Assembly (NCBI RefSeq): GCF_040717535.1
Contig: NZ_JBFEFI010000012.1
Location: 1 to 64,000 of the forward strand
Direction of reading: 5' to 3'
Source: Thalassoglobus sp. JC818
GTDB taxonomy: Bacteria; Planctomycetota; Planctomycetia; Planctomycetales; Planctomycetaceae
Length of the DNA stretch: 64,000 nucleotides
The position numbers and the translations under genes are program-made. The notes below the pieces were generated by a model. The model did no database searches, was not told where the DNA came from, and saw nothing but the letters and a program-made list of their open reading frames with translations. Shown here in pieces: positions 19,755-28,728 of this stretch. Every line of letters begins with the position of its first letter. The stretch's first letter is position 1.

Positions 19755-21177
19755 AAACGCGCGCACTGAGAACCTGTCGCGACGAAAGATGCTGGTTCAG
19801 AGCGGCAGCGGGTTCGGGGCTTTGGCACTGGCTGGTCTGTTGCAAAACGATCAGGCATCTGGATCGGAATCGATTACGTCTCCTCTGGCATCAAAGCTGA
19901 CCCATCATCCGGGTCAGGCCAAGAGCGTCATCTTTCTGTTCATGGACGGAGGGCCAAGCCATCTCGATACATTCGACCCGAAACCTGAGCTTGAGAAACT
20001 GGCCGGAAAACCGATTCCGGAAAGCTTCGGGCGTGTGATCACCGCCATGGGAGAGTTCGATTCTCCCATTCTTCCGACGCAGCGAAAGTTCAAGCAGCAC
20101 GGCGAAGGGGGATTATGGATTTCAGACTGGCTGCCTCACACAGCTGAAGTTGCGGATGAGCTGGCTGTGATTCGATCGTGTTGGACAAACGGAATCAATC
20201 ACTCTGGTGGAATCTGTCAGATGAACACCGGGTCACAGTTTGCCGGCCGTCCATCGCTGGGAAGCTGGGTCACGTACGGACTCGGAACCGAGAATGAAAA
20301 TCTTCCCGCGTTCGTCGTGATGCAGGAAGGGACCGGTCGCGTGATCAATGGTGCCCGAAACTGGGGAACCGGATTCATGCCGGCGATCTATCAGGGCACG
20401 ACAATGCAGAAGAGCGGCCCCCCGTTTTCGAATCTTCATCCACCCGAAGAGATCGCGACGAAGCATCAGCGGATGGAGCTCGATTTTCTCAATCAGATCA
20501 ATCATCGGCATGCGGAATCTCGTCCAGAAAACAGCGAATTGGACGCGCGCATTCGCAGCTTCGAACTTGCTTTCCAAATGCAGGCACATGCCCCTGAAGC
20601 GGTTGACCTCTCTGAAGAGACCGCTGAGACACAAGCTCTGTACGGTCTGGACAACGAAAAGACCGCTTCATACGGACGCAATCTGTTAATGGCTCGCCGG
20701 CTCGTCGAACGCGGTGTGCGGTTTGTTCAGTGCTATCATGGAGCTGGAAGCAAATGGGATGCTCATGACAACATCGAAGCCAATCACACACGCATGTGCG
20801 GCGGGATGGATTTGCCTGTCGCTGGATTGATCAAGGACCTCCGCAGACGAGGGCTGCTCGATCAAACTCTCGTCGTCTGGGGCGGCGAATTTGGTCGAAC
20901 TCCGATGAGTGAAAAAGGCGATGGACGCGATCACAACCCTACTGGTTTCACAATGTGGATGGCTGGAGGCGGAGTTCAGGGAGGCAAGGCGTACGGAACG
21001 ACGGATGAAATCGGTCTGCATGCAGTTGAGGACCGATTGCACGTGCACGATATCCACTCAACGGTTCTGCACCTGATGGGCTTGAACCACAAAGAGTTGA
21101 TTTACATTCATAAGGGGCGGCCGGAACGAATCGATCAGAACGAAGGTCGAGCCTACAAAGAGATTGTTGCCACATGA
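19744..21177 (+). CDS. DUF1501 protein, Tat-exported
   Basis: A 477-residue protein of the DUF1501 family (alkaline-phosphatase/sulfatase-like fold). The twin-arginine signal is SRRKMLVQSGSGFGALALAGLL (residues 12 onward; the first Met is at 19744). Motifs include VIFLFMDGGPSHLDTFDPKPE near residue 60, [37 protein letters not shown], and WGGEFGRTPMSEKGDGRDHNPTGF, the expected metal-site segment. DUF1501 genes nearly always accompany DUF1549/DUF1553 genes, and this one overlaps both neighbours (11 bases upstream, ATGA downstream). The shared substrate is unknown; sulfated polysaccharide use is a frequent guess. Confidence 0.92.
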   Translation: MSTENARTENLSRRKMLVQSGSGFGALALAGLLQNDQASGSESITSPLASKLTHHPGQAKSVIFLFMDGGPSHLDTFDPKPELEKLAGKPIPESFGRVITAMGEFDSPILPTQRKFKQHGEGGLWISDWLPHTAEVADELAVIRSCWTNGINHSGGICQMNTGSQFAGRPSLGSWVTYGLGTENENLPAFVVMQEGTGRVINGARNWGTGFMPAIYQGTTMQKSGPPFSNLHPPEEIATKHQRMELDFLNQINHRHAESRPENSELDARIRSFELAFQMQAHAPEAVDLSEETAETQALYGLDNEKTASYGRNLLMARRLVERGVRFVQCYHGAGSKWDAHDNIEANHTRMCGGMDLPVAGLIKDLRRRGLLDQTLVVWGGEFGRTPMSEKGDGRDHNPTGFTMWMAGGGVQGGKAYGTTDEIGLHAVEDRLHVHDIHSTVLHLMGLNHKELIYIHKGRPERIDQNEGRAYKEIVAT

Positions 21178-24100
21178 AGTTTCGTTCGTTAGCCGTAGCG
21201 ACGCTGTGGGTGATACTCCCGTGCGGAGTTTTGAGTGCTCAGCCTTCCGCTCAACCGAACTCATCCACTCCTGACTCAGAATCTCTCCAAGCTGTGGCGG
21301 AGTGGAATTTCGAGGAAGGGGAATCAGCGCAATACCAGGCTCATGGTAATGTCGAAGGTGATCAGGAAGGTCCCCGACCGCCTGAGTTTCCGGACATGCT
21401 TCCGACCAATCTGGCGGTCAAACTCGACGCTGAAGCCTATCTGTCAGTGCCTGACGATGGGGAACAGAGCCGCTTCGATTTCGATAATGGCGACGAGATC
21501 ACACTCGAAGCATGGGTGAACACAGCCTTGATTCGTGATGGTCAACTGCTCTATGTGATCGGTAAAGGACGGACCAACTCCGGCAAGTTTGCACGCGATA
21601 ATCAAAACTGGGCGCTGCGGTTAATGGGAAAGAAGGGCGAAGCGAAGCTGAACTTTCTTTTCGCTTCCAAGCTCTCCAAGGGTGATCAGCACTGGCATCG
21701 CTGGACGTCCACTCTCGGCTTTCCTGTCGCGACTGGCTGGCATCACATTGCCATCACCTATCGATTTGGCGATCCGGATTCCATCACCGGCTGGCTGAAC
21801 GGGAAGAAGACGGACGGAACGTGGGACATGGGAGGGGCCACGACCAAGCCTCCTGTCGTTGACGATGATGAAGTCAGGATCGGGTACGGTTTCACTGGGC
21901 GACTCGACGGCATCGCAATTCATCGTGCTGTATTGTCAGATGAAGTCTTGGCTGCAAAGTTTCACCGGGTTGGCAAGCAGCGAACGGTCGTTTACGCACC
22001 GGAAGAAATGCCCGAACTTGGAGCAATTCCCAGTGGGCATGTGATCCTTCAAATGAGTGAAGGAATGCCATCCGGAGACCGCTGGCTTTACGACGGAGAA
22101 ACATGGCCGACAGAGACTCTCCGCTGGTCTTCCGACTCGTTTCTACTTTCCAGAATTCCTGTTCGTTACGAATCATGGGGTATCCGTTCCAGTTGGAATG
22201 CACCGGTCCTGTTGCGGATCGCTGGAGATATTGAACTTCCGGTGGGAAGTCATCAATGCCTGGTCAGAGCTCGTTCGACAAGTCGATTGTGGATCGACGG
22301 AAAACTGGTTTCACGTTTGAAAAGTGCCCCGAGACGCAGTGGCAATCTTGAGCCAATCGTGCCGGTTCCTGATCCACTTGTTCCGGGCGCACGGCGACTT
22401 CCATTTCCGCAACAGGAAGCAATCAGCGAACTCGTGATTGCTCCGGATGGAGACGCAAATTCACGGCGAGTGCGCGTCGTGCTGGAAGTGATCGTCGGTC
22501 GACCGGGAAATCGGACGGAGTCTGGGGAAATCTGTGTCGCGATTCAGCAGGACGGACAAGGTCCATTCAAAGTGCTCAGCGGAAATTCCAACGATCCTCT
22601 GTTCATGACCGATGACGTTATTGAGCCCAAACTGAAGGAAATTGAGGCTGAACTCATTGCGTTCGAAGATCATATTCGACGCGAGGCAGCGACGTCTCAG
22701 GACGACTTCTGGGATCGTCGGCACACGATTGCTAGAGAATTCGTAGCTGCCAGCGAGTCGCTCACGAATGCGTTTCAGCGTCCGGCTAAATTGGCTGATC
22801 ATCCCGTTGATCATTTCATTCTCGACAAGATCGCATCAGTTCAGAGTCAGCTCGAAGGAAGTCAAACCGCAGCTGCAAAGAACTTCCAGGAGAAGGTCTT
22901 TCCTATCCTTCAGGAGCAGTGCTTCCGCTGTCATGGGGAAAAAGAGCAGGGCGGGTTGCGATTCAATTCCCGTCAGGGAATTTTGTCAAACGGAGAATCC
23001 GGCTTCGCTGCAGTCGTGCCTGGAGATCCTGAGACGAGCGAACTCATCGCCCGGGTTCGCGCAGGAGATATGCCTCCGACAGAAGAAGGACTTTCGCAGG
23101 GACAGATTGAGATTCTTGAAGACTGGGTCCGCGATGGCGCGGTCTGGGTGGATCACTCCGCCGATCAGGAATCGCTGCAGTTGGCACCGGTTGTGGATGA
23201 TGCATCTTTCCTCAGACGTGTCTATCTGGACACAATCGGAGTTGTTCCAAATCTCGAAGAAGCCTCGCGGTTTCTCGCCGATACAGACTCGCGAAAACGG
23301 GAACAACTGGTGGAGAGTCTTCTGGAAGATGACCGGTATGCGGATCACTGGGTCAGTTTCTGGATGGACATCCTCGCGGAAAATCCGACGCTTCTGAATC
23401 AGTCGTTGAATTCGACCGGTCCGTTTCGATGGTTCTTGTACGAGTCTTTGCGCGATGGAAAATCGCTCGACCGAATGGTGACCGAACTGATTCTGATGCG
23501 AGGGAGTGGTCATGAGGGGGGAAGTGCCGGATTTGGAATGGCTGGCGAGAACGATTCTCCCATGGCTGCCAAAGGACACATTCTGGCTTCGGCGTTTTTA
23601 GGCATCGAAATGCAATGTGCTCGCTGCCACGATTCTCCTTACCACAGCACGACCCAAGAAGATCTTTACTCGTTAGCGGCCATGCTGAAACGTCAGTCGC
23701 TGGCACCGCCGGATACGAGTCGCGTTCCGGATGCGTTTTTCGAAGGCATCGGTCGCGAGTCCCTCATTGAGGTGACGCTGCAACCGGGAGTGAAGGTGTC
23801 GCCTGACTGGCCTTTTGCTGAGCAAACCGGAGTGCAAGATGATGAGCACATCGATCTTCTCATTCAGAATCCGGACGATTCTCGGGAACGGCTCGCTGCA
23901 TTGATCACATCCCCCAAGAATGAAAGGTTCCCGAAGATTGTAGTGAATCATCTTTGGAATCGATTACTCGGTGCGGGAATCGTGCAACCTGTCCATGACT
24001 GGGAAGGTCAAACTGCCAGTCACCCTGAGCTTCTTGAGTGGTTGGCCAATGAGTTTGTCACTCACGATTACGATGTGCGGCATGTCTTGAAACTCATCAT

Positions 24101-24908
24101 GACATCGCAAGCGTATCAGCGAAAAGCGGTGGGGAAGAATCATCTGGCTTCTCCGGAGAATCGGTTCTTTAATGCTCCCGATCCTCGACGACTGACAGCT
24201 GAGCAAATCGTCGATTCACTGTTTGTTGCGACCGGAAGTGATATGGATGTCGGTGAGCTGACATTTACACATGATGGAGCGGAATCTGCGACGCGGCGAA
24301 CGACGCTCGGGTTTCCTCGACGGGCATGGATGTTCGCAGGTTTGAACAACGAGCGTGATCGTCCCAGCTTGTCATTCCCCCGCGCTCAACCAATTGTCGA
24401 TGTGCTTCAAGCATTCGGTTGGACCGGAACTCGGCAACAGCCGATCTTCGAACGAGAAACGGACCCGAACCTGCTACAGCCCGGGATTTTGGAGAATGGA
24501 ACGCTGACGATGTCGTTGACTCGTGCTTCCTTCGAGAGCGAACTCGCTCAAATCGCCGTCGATGCTGAGTCTCCTGAAGATCTCCTCAATACACTCTTCT
24601 TACGTTTTCACAGCCGTTATGCGACGGCCGAAGAGCAGCAGGCGTTCCTTCCCGAATTGTCCGCCGGTTTTGATGAACGAATTGTCTCTTTGGGAGCAGT
24701 GCAAGCCCCTTCCGAAGACCCACCACTGCCGAAATCGACCTGGTCGAATCATCTCGTTCCGGAGGCGAATGAGATTCAAGAAGAGTGGCAGCGACGAGTC
24801 CTCCGCGGCCCGTCGCCAGATCCTCGCCTCGATCGTGATTGGCGAGAGGTTTACGAAGATGTCATTTGGAGTCTCGTCAACGATCGATCATTCGTCTGGG
24901 TTCCATAG
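21174..24908 (+). CDS. LamG-PSCyt1-DUF1549-DUF1553 protein
   Basis: A 1244-residue exported protein starting at the ATGA overlap with DUF1501. The signal peptide is MKFRSLAVATLWVILPCGVLSAQ. Residues about 35-270 form a LamG/concanavalin-like jelly roll (EAWVNTALIRDGQLLYVIGKG, VRIGYGFTGRLDGIAIHRAVLS). A poorly characterised middle region follows, then PSCyt1 with CFRCH near residue 583, DUF1549 (about 675-880) with CARCH near 814, and DUF1553 (IVVNHLWNRLLGAGIVQPVHDWEGQ). It is a paralogue of the protein two genes upstream, but LamG is placed at the N-terminus rather than inside DUF1553. Confidence 0.9.
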   Translation: MKFRSLAVATLWVILPCGVLSAQPSAQPNSSTPDSESLQAVAEWNFEEGESAQYQAHGNVEGDQEGPRPPEFPDMLPTNLAVKLDAEAYLSVPDDGEQSRFDFDNGDEITLEAWVNTALIRDGQLLYVIGKGRTNSGKFARDNQNWALRLMGKKGEAKLNFLFASKLSKGDQHWHRWTSTLGFPVATGWHHIAITYRFGDPDSITGWLNGKKTDGTWDMGGATTKPPVVDDDEVRIGYGFTGRLDGIAIHRAVLSDEVLAAKFHRVGKQRTVVYAPEEMPELGAIPSGHVILQMSEGMPSGDRWLYDGETWPTETLRWSSDSFLLSRIPVRYESWGIRSSWNAPVLLRIAGDIELPVGSHQCLVRARSTSRLWIDGKLVSRLKSAPRRSGNLEPIVPVPDPLVPGARRLPFPQQEAISELVIAPDGDANSRRVRVVLEVIVGRPGNRTESGEICVAIQQDGQGPFKVLSGNSNDPLFMTDDVIEPKLKEIEAELIAFEDHIRREAATSQDDFWDRRHTIAREFVAASESLTNAFQRPAKLADHPVDHFILDKIASVQSQLEGSQTAAAKNFQEKVFPILQEQCFRCHGEKEQGGLRFNSRQGILSNGESGFAAVVPGDPETSELIARVRAGDMPPTEEGLSQGQIEILEDWVRDGAVWVDHSADQESLQLAPVVDDASFLRRVYLDTIGVVPNLEEASRFLADTDSRKREQLVESLLEDDRYADHWVSFWMDILAENPTLLNQSLNSTGPFRWFLYESLRDGKSLDRMVTELILMRGSGHEGGSAGFGMAGENDSPMAAKGHILASAFLGIEMQCARCHDSPYHSTTQEDLYSLAAMLKRQSLAPPDTSRVPDAFFEGIGRESLIEVTLQPGVKVSPDWPFAEQTGVQDDEHIDLLIQNPDDSRERLAALITSPKNERFPKIVVNHLWNRLLGAGIVQPVHDWEGQTASHPELLEWLANEFVTHDYDVRHVLKLIMTSQAYQRKAVGKNHLASPENRFFNAPDPRRLTAEQIVDSLFVATGSDMDVGELTFTHDGAESATRRTTLGFPRRAWMFAGLNNERDRPSLSFPRAQPIVDVLQAFGWTGTRQQPIFERETDPNLLQPGILENGTLTMSLTRASFESELAQIAVDAESPEDLLNTLFLRFHSRYATAEEQQAFLPELSAGFDERIVSLGAVQAPSEDPPLPKSTWSNHLVPEANEIQEEWQRRVLRGPSPDPRLDRDWREVYEDVIWSLVNDRSFVWVP

Positions 24909-24992
24909 CTCTTCAAGTTCGACAGTGCTGTAAAATCCAAAATGCCTACCAACTGATGACTTCCTGAAGCTTTCCCACCGAGGAATTTATCA

Positions 24993-26279
24993 ATGAAAAC
25001 TCAGTCCCGCCGTCAATTTCTCGGAACGAGCGCAGCTGCCGCGAGTGCGTTTGCGATGGCCAAAACTTCCTCGGCGAGCACGCAAGCTCCGCTACTGAGC
25101 GGAAATGCAGAGCATGTGATTTCGATCTGGCTCGGAGGCGGAATGGGGCAGGTCGATACGTTCGACCCCAAAACTAAAGGTGATCCACTCACCAAACAGC
25201 CGGGCTCTTATTACGACTCGATCAATACGGTTGTTGACGGCGTTCAAGTCTGCAAACCGCTGAGTAAGACAGCAGGTGTGATGGATCGAGTGACGGCTGT
25301 TCGAACGGTACATCATGACGTCATCGACGAGCATGCCGCTGCTACAAATCGGATGCATACCGGGCGAACGATTTCCGGAACAGTGACATATCCTTCGCTC
25401 GGTTCATTGATTTGTCATGAGCGAGGTCCCGTAGACGACGGGGCTCCTCCATATGTCTTAATCGGTTACCCAAATGTGACGCGTGGTCCCGGGTTTCTGG
25501 GAGCCAAGTACGGATACCTCTATCTGACAGAAACTGGTCGTGGCCCGGCTGGACTTTCCCGACCGGATGGAATCACAGAAAAACGCCAACGACGTCGTGA
25601 ACGGTTCTTGAATTCGCTTCGTAAGAGCGATGAGCAGACCGCCGTCGCGCAGCTTCTCGATTATGAAGCTGCCATTCAGCAGAGTCTCAAGCTGAGCGGT
25701 CCGGAGTTCAATCGTGTCTTTCAACTGGACGGAGAGCCGAGCGAATTACGCAACCGATACGGTGGAGAGTTTGGACAGCGATGCTTGTTGAGTCGACGAC
25801 TGGTGGAGCGTGGAGTGCGTTTCATCGAAGTCAGTCACAATCTCAACTTTCTCAATGGCTCCGGCTGGGATGTGCACAACAGCGGAATCGTCAACCAGCA
25901 CAAACTGATCGAAGAGCTTGACTCGGCACTCTCAACATTGATTGTCGACCTCGAAGAGAAGCAGCTGCTCGACAAGACGTTGATTACGATCACGTCAGAA
26001 TTTGGACGCCCATCAGGATTCGACAGCGGTGGGGGACGCGGCCATCAGGGGACCGCGTTTTCATGCGTGCTGGCTGGCGGTGGACTGGCACACTGCGGAG
26101 CCTATGGAGTGACGGATAAACTCTCAAAGCAGATCGTGTCTGACCCTGTGAGTGTTCCGGACTTCTTTGCGACAATATGTGCGGCAGTTGGTGTCGATTA
26201 TCGAAAGTCACTCTATGCCGGAGATCGACCGGTACCGGTGACTGATCAGGGAAATCCAATCGCCAAGCTTTTAAGTTAA
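24993..26279 (+). CDS. Second DUF1501 protein, Tat-exported
   Basis: A 428-residue DUF1501 protein. The twin-arginine signal is [24 protein letters not shown]. The family motifs are shifted relative to the first copy: [24 protein letters not shown] replaces the FMDGGPSHLDTFD motif, followed by [16 protein letters not shown] and [24 protein letters not shown]. It lies 84 bases after the preceding LamG/DUF1553 gene and probably forms the fourth gene of the block. It is shorter and more diverged than the first copy, so the two pairs may act on different substrates (inference). Confidence 0.88.
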   Translation: MKTQSRRQFLGTSAAAASAFAMAKTSSASTQAPLLSGNAEHVISIWLGGGMGQVDTFDPKTKGDPLTKQPGSYYDSINTVVDGVQVCKPLSKTAGVMDRVTAVRTVHHDVIDEHAAATNRMHTGRTISGTVTYPSLGSLICHERGPVDDGAPPYVLIGYPNVTRGPGFLGAKYGYLYLTETGRGPAGLSRPDGITEKRQRRRERFLNSLRKSDEQTAVAQLLDYEAAIQQSLKLSGPEFNRVFQLDGEPSELRNRYGGEFGQRCLLSRRLVERGVRFIEVSHNLNFLNGSGWDVHNSGIVNQHKLIEELDSALSTLIVDLEEKQLLDKTLITITSEFGRPSGFDSGGGRGHQGTAFSCVLAGGGLAHCGAYGVTDKLSKQIVSDPVSVPDFFATICAAVGVDYRKSLYAGDRPVPVTDQGNPIAKLLS

Positions 26280-26362
26280 CTCGAATTCAACTGGCTGAGA
26301 ACATTCCGCAAGTGTTCTCTACCGGTTGTGAATGTCGACTCCCGTAGAAGTGGCGAATGGCT

Positions 26363-26899
26363 TCATTTGCGACGCGTTGGGTAAGGTGGGGCGAGGGCGA
26401 TCGGTTTGCTGAGAATCACTTCCAGGCGTTCCGTGAGACTGCTCAAATCAGTCTCCTCGTCTGACGAACGCACGACCGTCAATTGATTCTGAACAAGCGA
26501 TTCTTGGAACTGCTTCAAGTTGGCGTGAACATCACTCAAGAGTTCTTGAAGTTCATCATCGACCATGTCGTGTCGCTGAAGTACTGTCTCTTGTTCGGTG
26601 CGAATTCGATTGAGTTGGGCCAGAAAAGTTCCGTGTGTTCGTAAGAGCTTCCCGTCGACGAAGGCCCGCATGAGCCGATTCTCAGCATCGAAGTGATAGC
26701 AGGGATCAGTGTTGAAGTAGACGGACAACCGCTCATCGTGACGAATTCCAGCGACGATGACCGTTTCGCTTGCACTGTCTGCAAACTCCCATTTGATGCG
26801 GGCGGATCGGAATTCTTCGAAGAGGTCTTCGCGGTCGGCTTCGTTGCGTGCCATTGCGATCAATTCAGTCGGAACATTCTCGTTAACTGGCCCGGGCAT
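26363..26899 (-). CDS. Hypothetical protein, 178 residues
   Basis: I recognise no family. The first half (residues 20-85) looks like an alpha/beta fold (EEFRSARIKWEFADSASETVIVAGIRHDERLSVYFNTDPCYHFDAENRLMRAFVDGKL). The second half (90-160) is helical with a coiled-coil tendency (FLAQLNRIRTEQETVLQRHDM, DELQELLSDVHANLKQFQESL). No signal peptide or membrane span, so cytoplasmic. Convergent with the DUF1501 gene. The balanced composition supports a real gene. Confidence 0.65.
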   Translation of the reverse strand: MPGPVNENVPTELIAMARNEADREDLFEEFRSARIKWEFADSASETVIVAGIRHDERLSVYFNTDPCYHFDAENRLMRAFVDGKLLRTHGTFLAQLNRIRTEQETVLQRHDMVDDELQELLSDVHANLKQFQESLVQNQLTVVRSSDEETDLSSLTERLEVILSKPIALAPPYPTRRK

Positions 26900-27102
26900 C
26901 TGACGTTCTGGTCGCTTTTGCTGGAATGCCCATCAAGTCGGTGTTATTCTCATCTTCAGCTAGTCCATTCAACTCGACAAGTACCCATCACTGATGAATT
27001 GAGCGGTTTTCAAAAAACGCAGATTCATCGAAAAACTGGTGGAGACAAGGTCTATCATTCAGTTAGGCAATTCGTTGTCTCGAAATTGTCTGATCGAAGC
27101 CT

Positions 27103-28278
27103 ATGAGAAGTACGACGATAACATCGACCGCTGTCGCTCCTGATTTTCCGGTTTCTTCCGGAGAAATTCAGACGATCGATTTCCAGCGGATCGGCGAAGT
27201 CGACAGAAAACACACGCTGCTGGCTGAGTATCTTCAACTCAAAGGCTTTGATGGGCTGTTGATCCGCGATCCGGCCAACTTTTCCTGGCTGACTGACGGA
27301 AGCAGCAATCTACACGCACGAGGCACCGATGTCTTCGCGACCGTCATGGTCACCGCTGACGCGCGGGTTGTGCTTTGCAACAACGTTGACTCGGGGCAGT
27401 TATTCGATCGGGACTTGTCAGGTCTTGGGTTCCTGCTGAAAGAGCGGCCATGGACCGAAGATCCGGGGAAACTCGTTCACGATGTCTGTCGGGGAAGAGT
27501 AATCGCCTGCGATGTCCCGTTAACGGGAACGACGAACGTTCGCGATGATTTGCAGTCGTTTCGTCTGCACTACTCAAAAGTCGAGCACGATCGCTTTGCT
27601 GAACTGGGACTCGCAGTTGCTCATGCTGTTGAAGCGACTGGCCGAAATTTTCAAATCGGCTCTTGCGAAGCTGAGATCGCCGGTCATCTGTCGCATCGCT
27701 TGATCAAAAACGGAATCGAACCCGTTCGCATGCAAATCATGGCAGATGGTCAAGGTTGGCGATATCGGCATTGGACTCACGGCAACGACAGAGTCGAACG
27801 ACACGTCGTGATTTCAGCCACCGGGCGCCGTCGCGGTCTGCATGTTTCTACTTCTCGGACTGTTTGTATCGGAGAACCTTCGAGCGAGCTTCAGGAAGTC
27901 CATCACCTGGCGACTCTTGTTCAGGCGACAGGTGCTTATTTCTCGCGAGCAGGCTGGTCGATGTCTGAAACGTGGCCGCGCGTCGGTCGCATCTATGAGA
28001 AGTTTGGAGTGCCTGACGAATGGCGATCCGCAGATCAGGCGGAACTGATGGGCTATCGCGATTCGGAAATTCGCATGGTTCCCGGATCAGATCACAGGTT
28101 CGAAAACGGGCAAGTCATCTGCTGGCATCCCTCAGTTCGTTCAGGTTTGGCTGCCGATACGATGCTCGTCCGCGAGGGAGCTGCCGAGAATCTCACCCCT
28201 GCAGAAAGCTGGCCAATGCTCTCTGTCGAGGTGAAAGGAACTCAAATCGATCGCCCCGGAATTCTGGTTCGCAGCTGA
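27103..28278 (+). CDS. Creatinase/M24-fold protein lacking metal ligands
   Basis: A 391-residue protein of the M24 (Xaa-Pro aminopeptidase/creatinase) fold. The N-terminal creatinase-like domain starts RKHTLLAEYLQLKGFDGLLIRDPANFSWLTDG. The C-terminal pita-bread domain is recognisable, but the five metal ligands (Asp, Asp, His, Glu, Glu) are largely gone. The first pair reads VVISATGRRRGLHVSTSRTVCIG where active enzymes have Asp residues. The last segment reads VICWHPSVRSGLAADTMLV where Glu residues are expected. It is probably a non-enzymatic protein or one with a different chemistry. Transcribed alone. Confidence 0.75.
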   Translation: MRSTTITSTAVAPDFPVSSGEIQTIDFQRIGEVDRKHTLLAEYLQLKGFDGLLIRDPANFSWLTDGSSNLHARGTDVFATVMVTADARVVLCNNVDSGQLFDRDLSGLGFLLKERPWTEDPGKLVHDVCRGRVIACDVPLTGTTNVRDDLQSFRLHYSKVEHDRFAELGLAVAHAVEATGRNFQIGSCEAEIAGHLSHRLIKNGIEPVRMQIMADGQGWRYRHWTHGNDRVERHVVISATGRRRGLHVSTSRTVCIGEPSSELQEVHHLATLVQATGAYFSRAGWSMSETWPRVGRIYEKFGVPDEWRSADQAELMGYRDSEIRMVPGSDHRFENGQVICWHPSVRSGLAADTMLVREGAAENLTPAESWPMLSVEVKGTQIDRPGILVRS

Positions 28279-28728
28279 ATCGCAAGTGCTCCACTGGAGA
28301 ATTCACAAAAATTCTCAGATGATGAGACCGCTTGAAGTGCTGTCATTCGTGGGTCATTCTGTTGAATTCACGGGCGGAAGCGGTCTGATCGCTTGAATCG
28401 CTCGATAAGCTTGGTAGCTTCTCAGAAATTTGCGCAATTCCGAGGATCGAATTGCACAAACAGGATGCGCAGGGAGAGTTGGTTCCCTGTGCGCGATGGA
28501 TTGGCTTCGCATCGGACGATCTTTCTGTATGAAATGTTGCAGAGAAACTGCGGTGCGAGATCCCAGCCAAACGGAGCAGTTTCAGACTCGCTCCTGTGTC
28601 GCTGGGAGACATCGCAGAAGTCAACGAGTAGTGCGAATCAAGATGTGACGCAGTTTCGCCCCTGAAGGAATTGTCGCGACGGACAAGAGCAATTCAGGAG
28701 TGAGAAGCCGGTAAGAAAGAGGAACCAC
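28279..28728 (+). other. Leader and intergenic region upstream of carB
   Basis: About 450 bases without a supported gene. A short hairpin (GAGAATT...AATTCTC, about 28300-28319) follows the previous gene without a T-run. The ribosome site GAAAGAGGAACCAC precedes the GTG start of carB. Confidence 0.55.

Noticed and set aside
19294-19845. 183-residue minus-strand frame
   Set aside because: Overlaps the LamG/DUF1553 and DUF1501 genes in antisense and has no protein-like pattern.
26297-26319. Hairpin GAGAACA...TGTTCTC as terminator
   Set aside because: Only 7 bp with no T-run; too weak to call.
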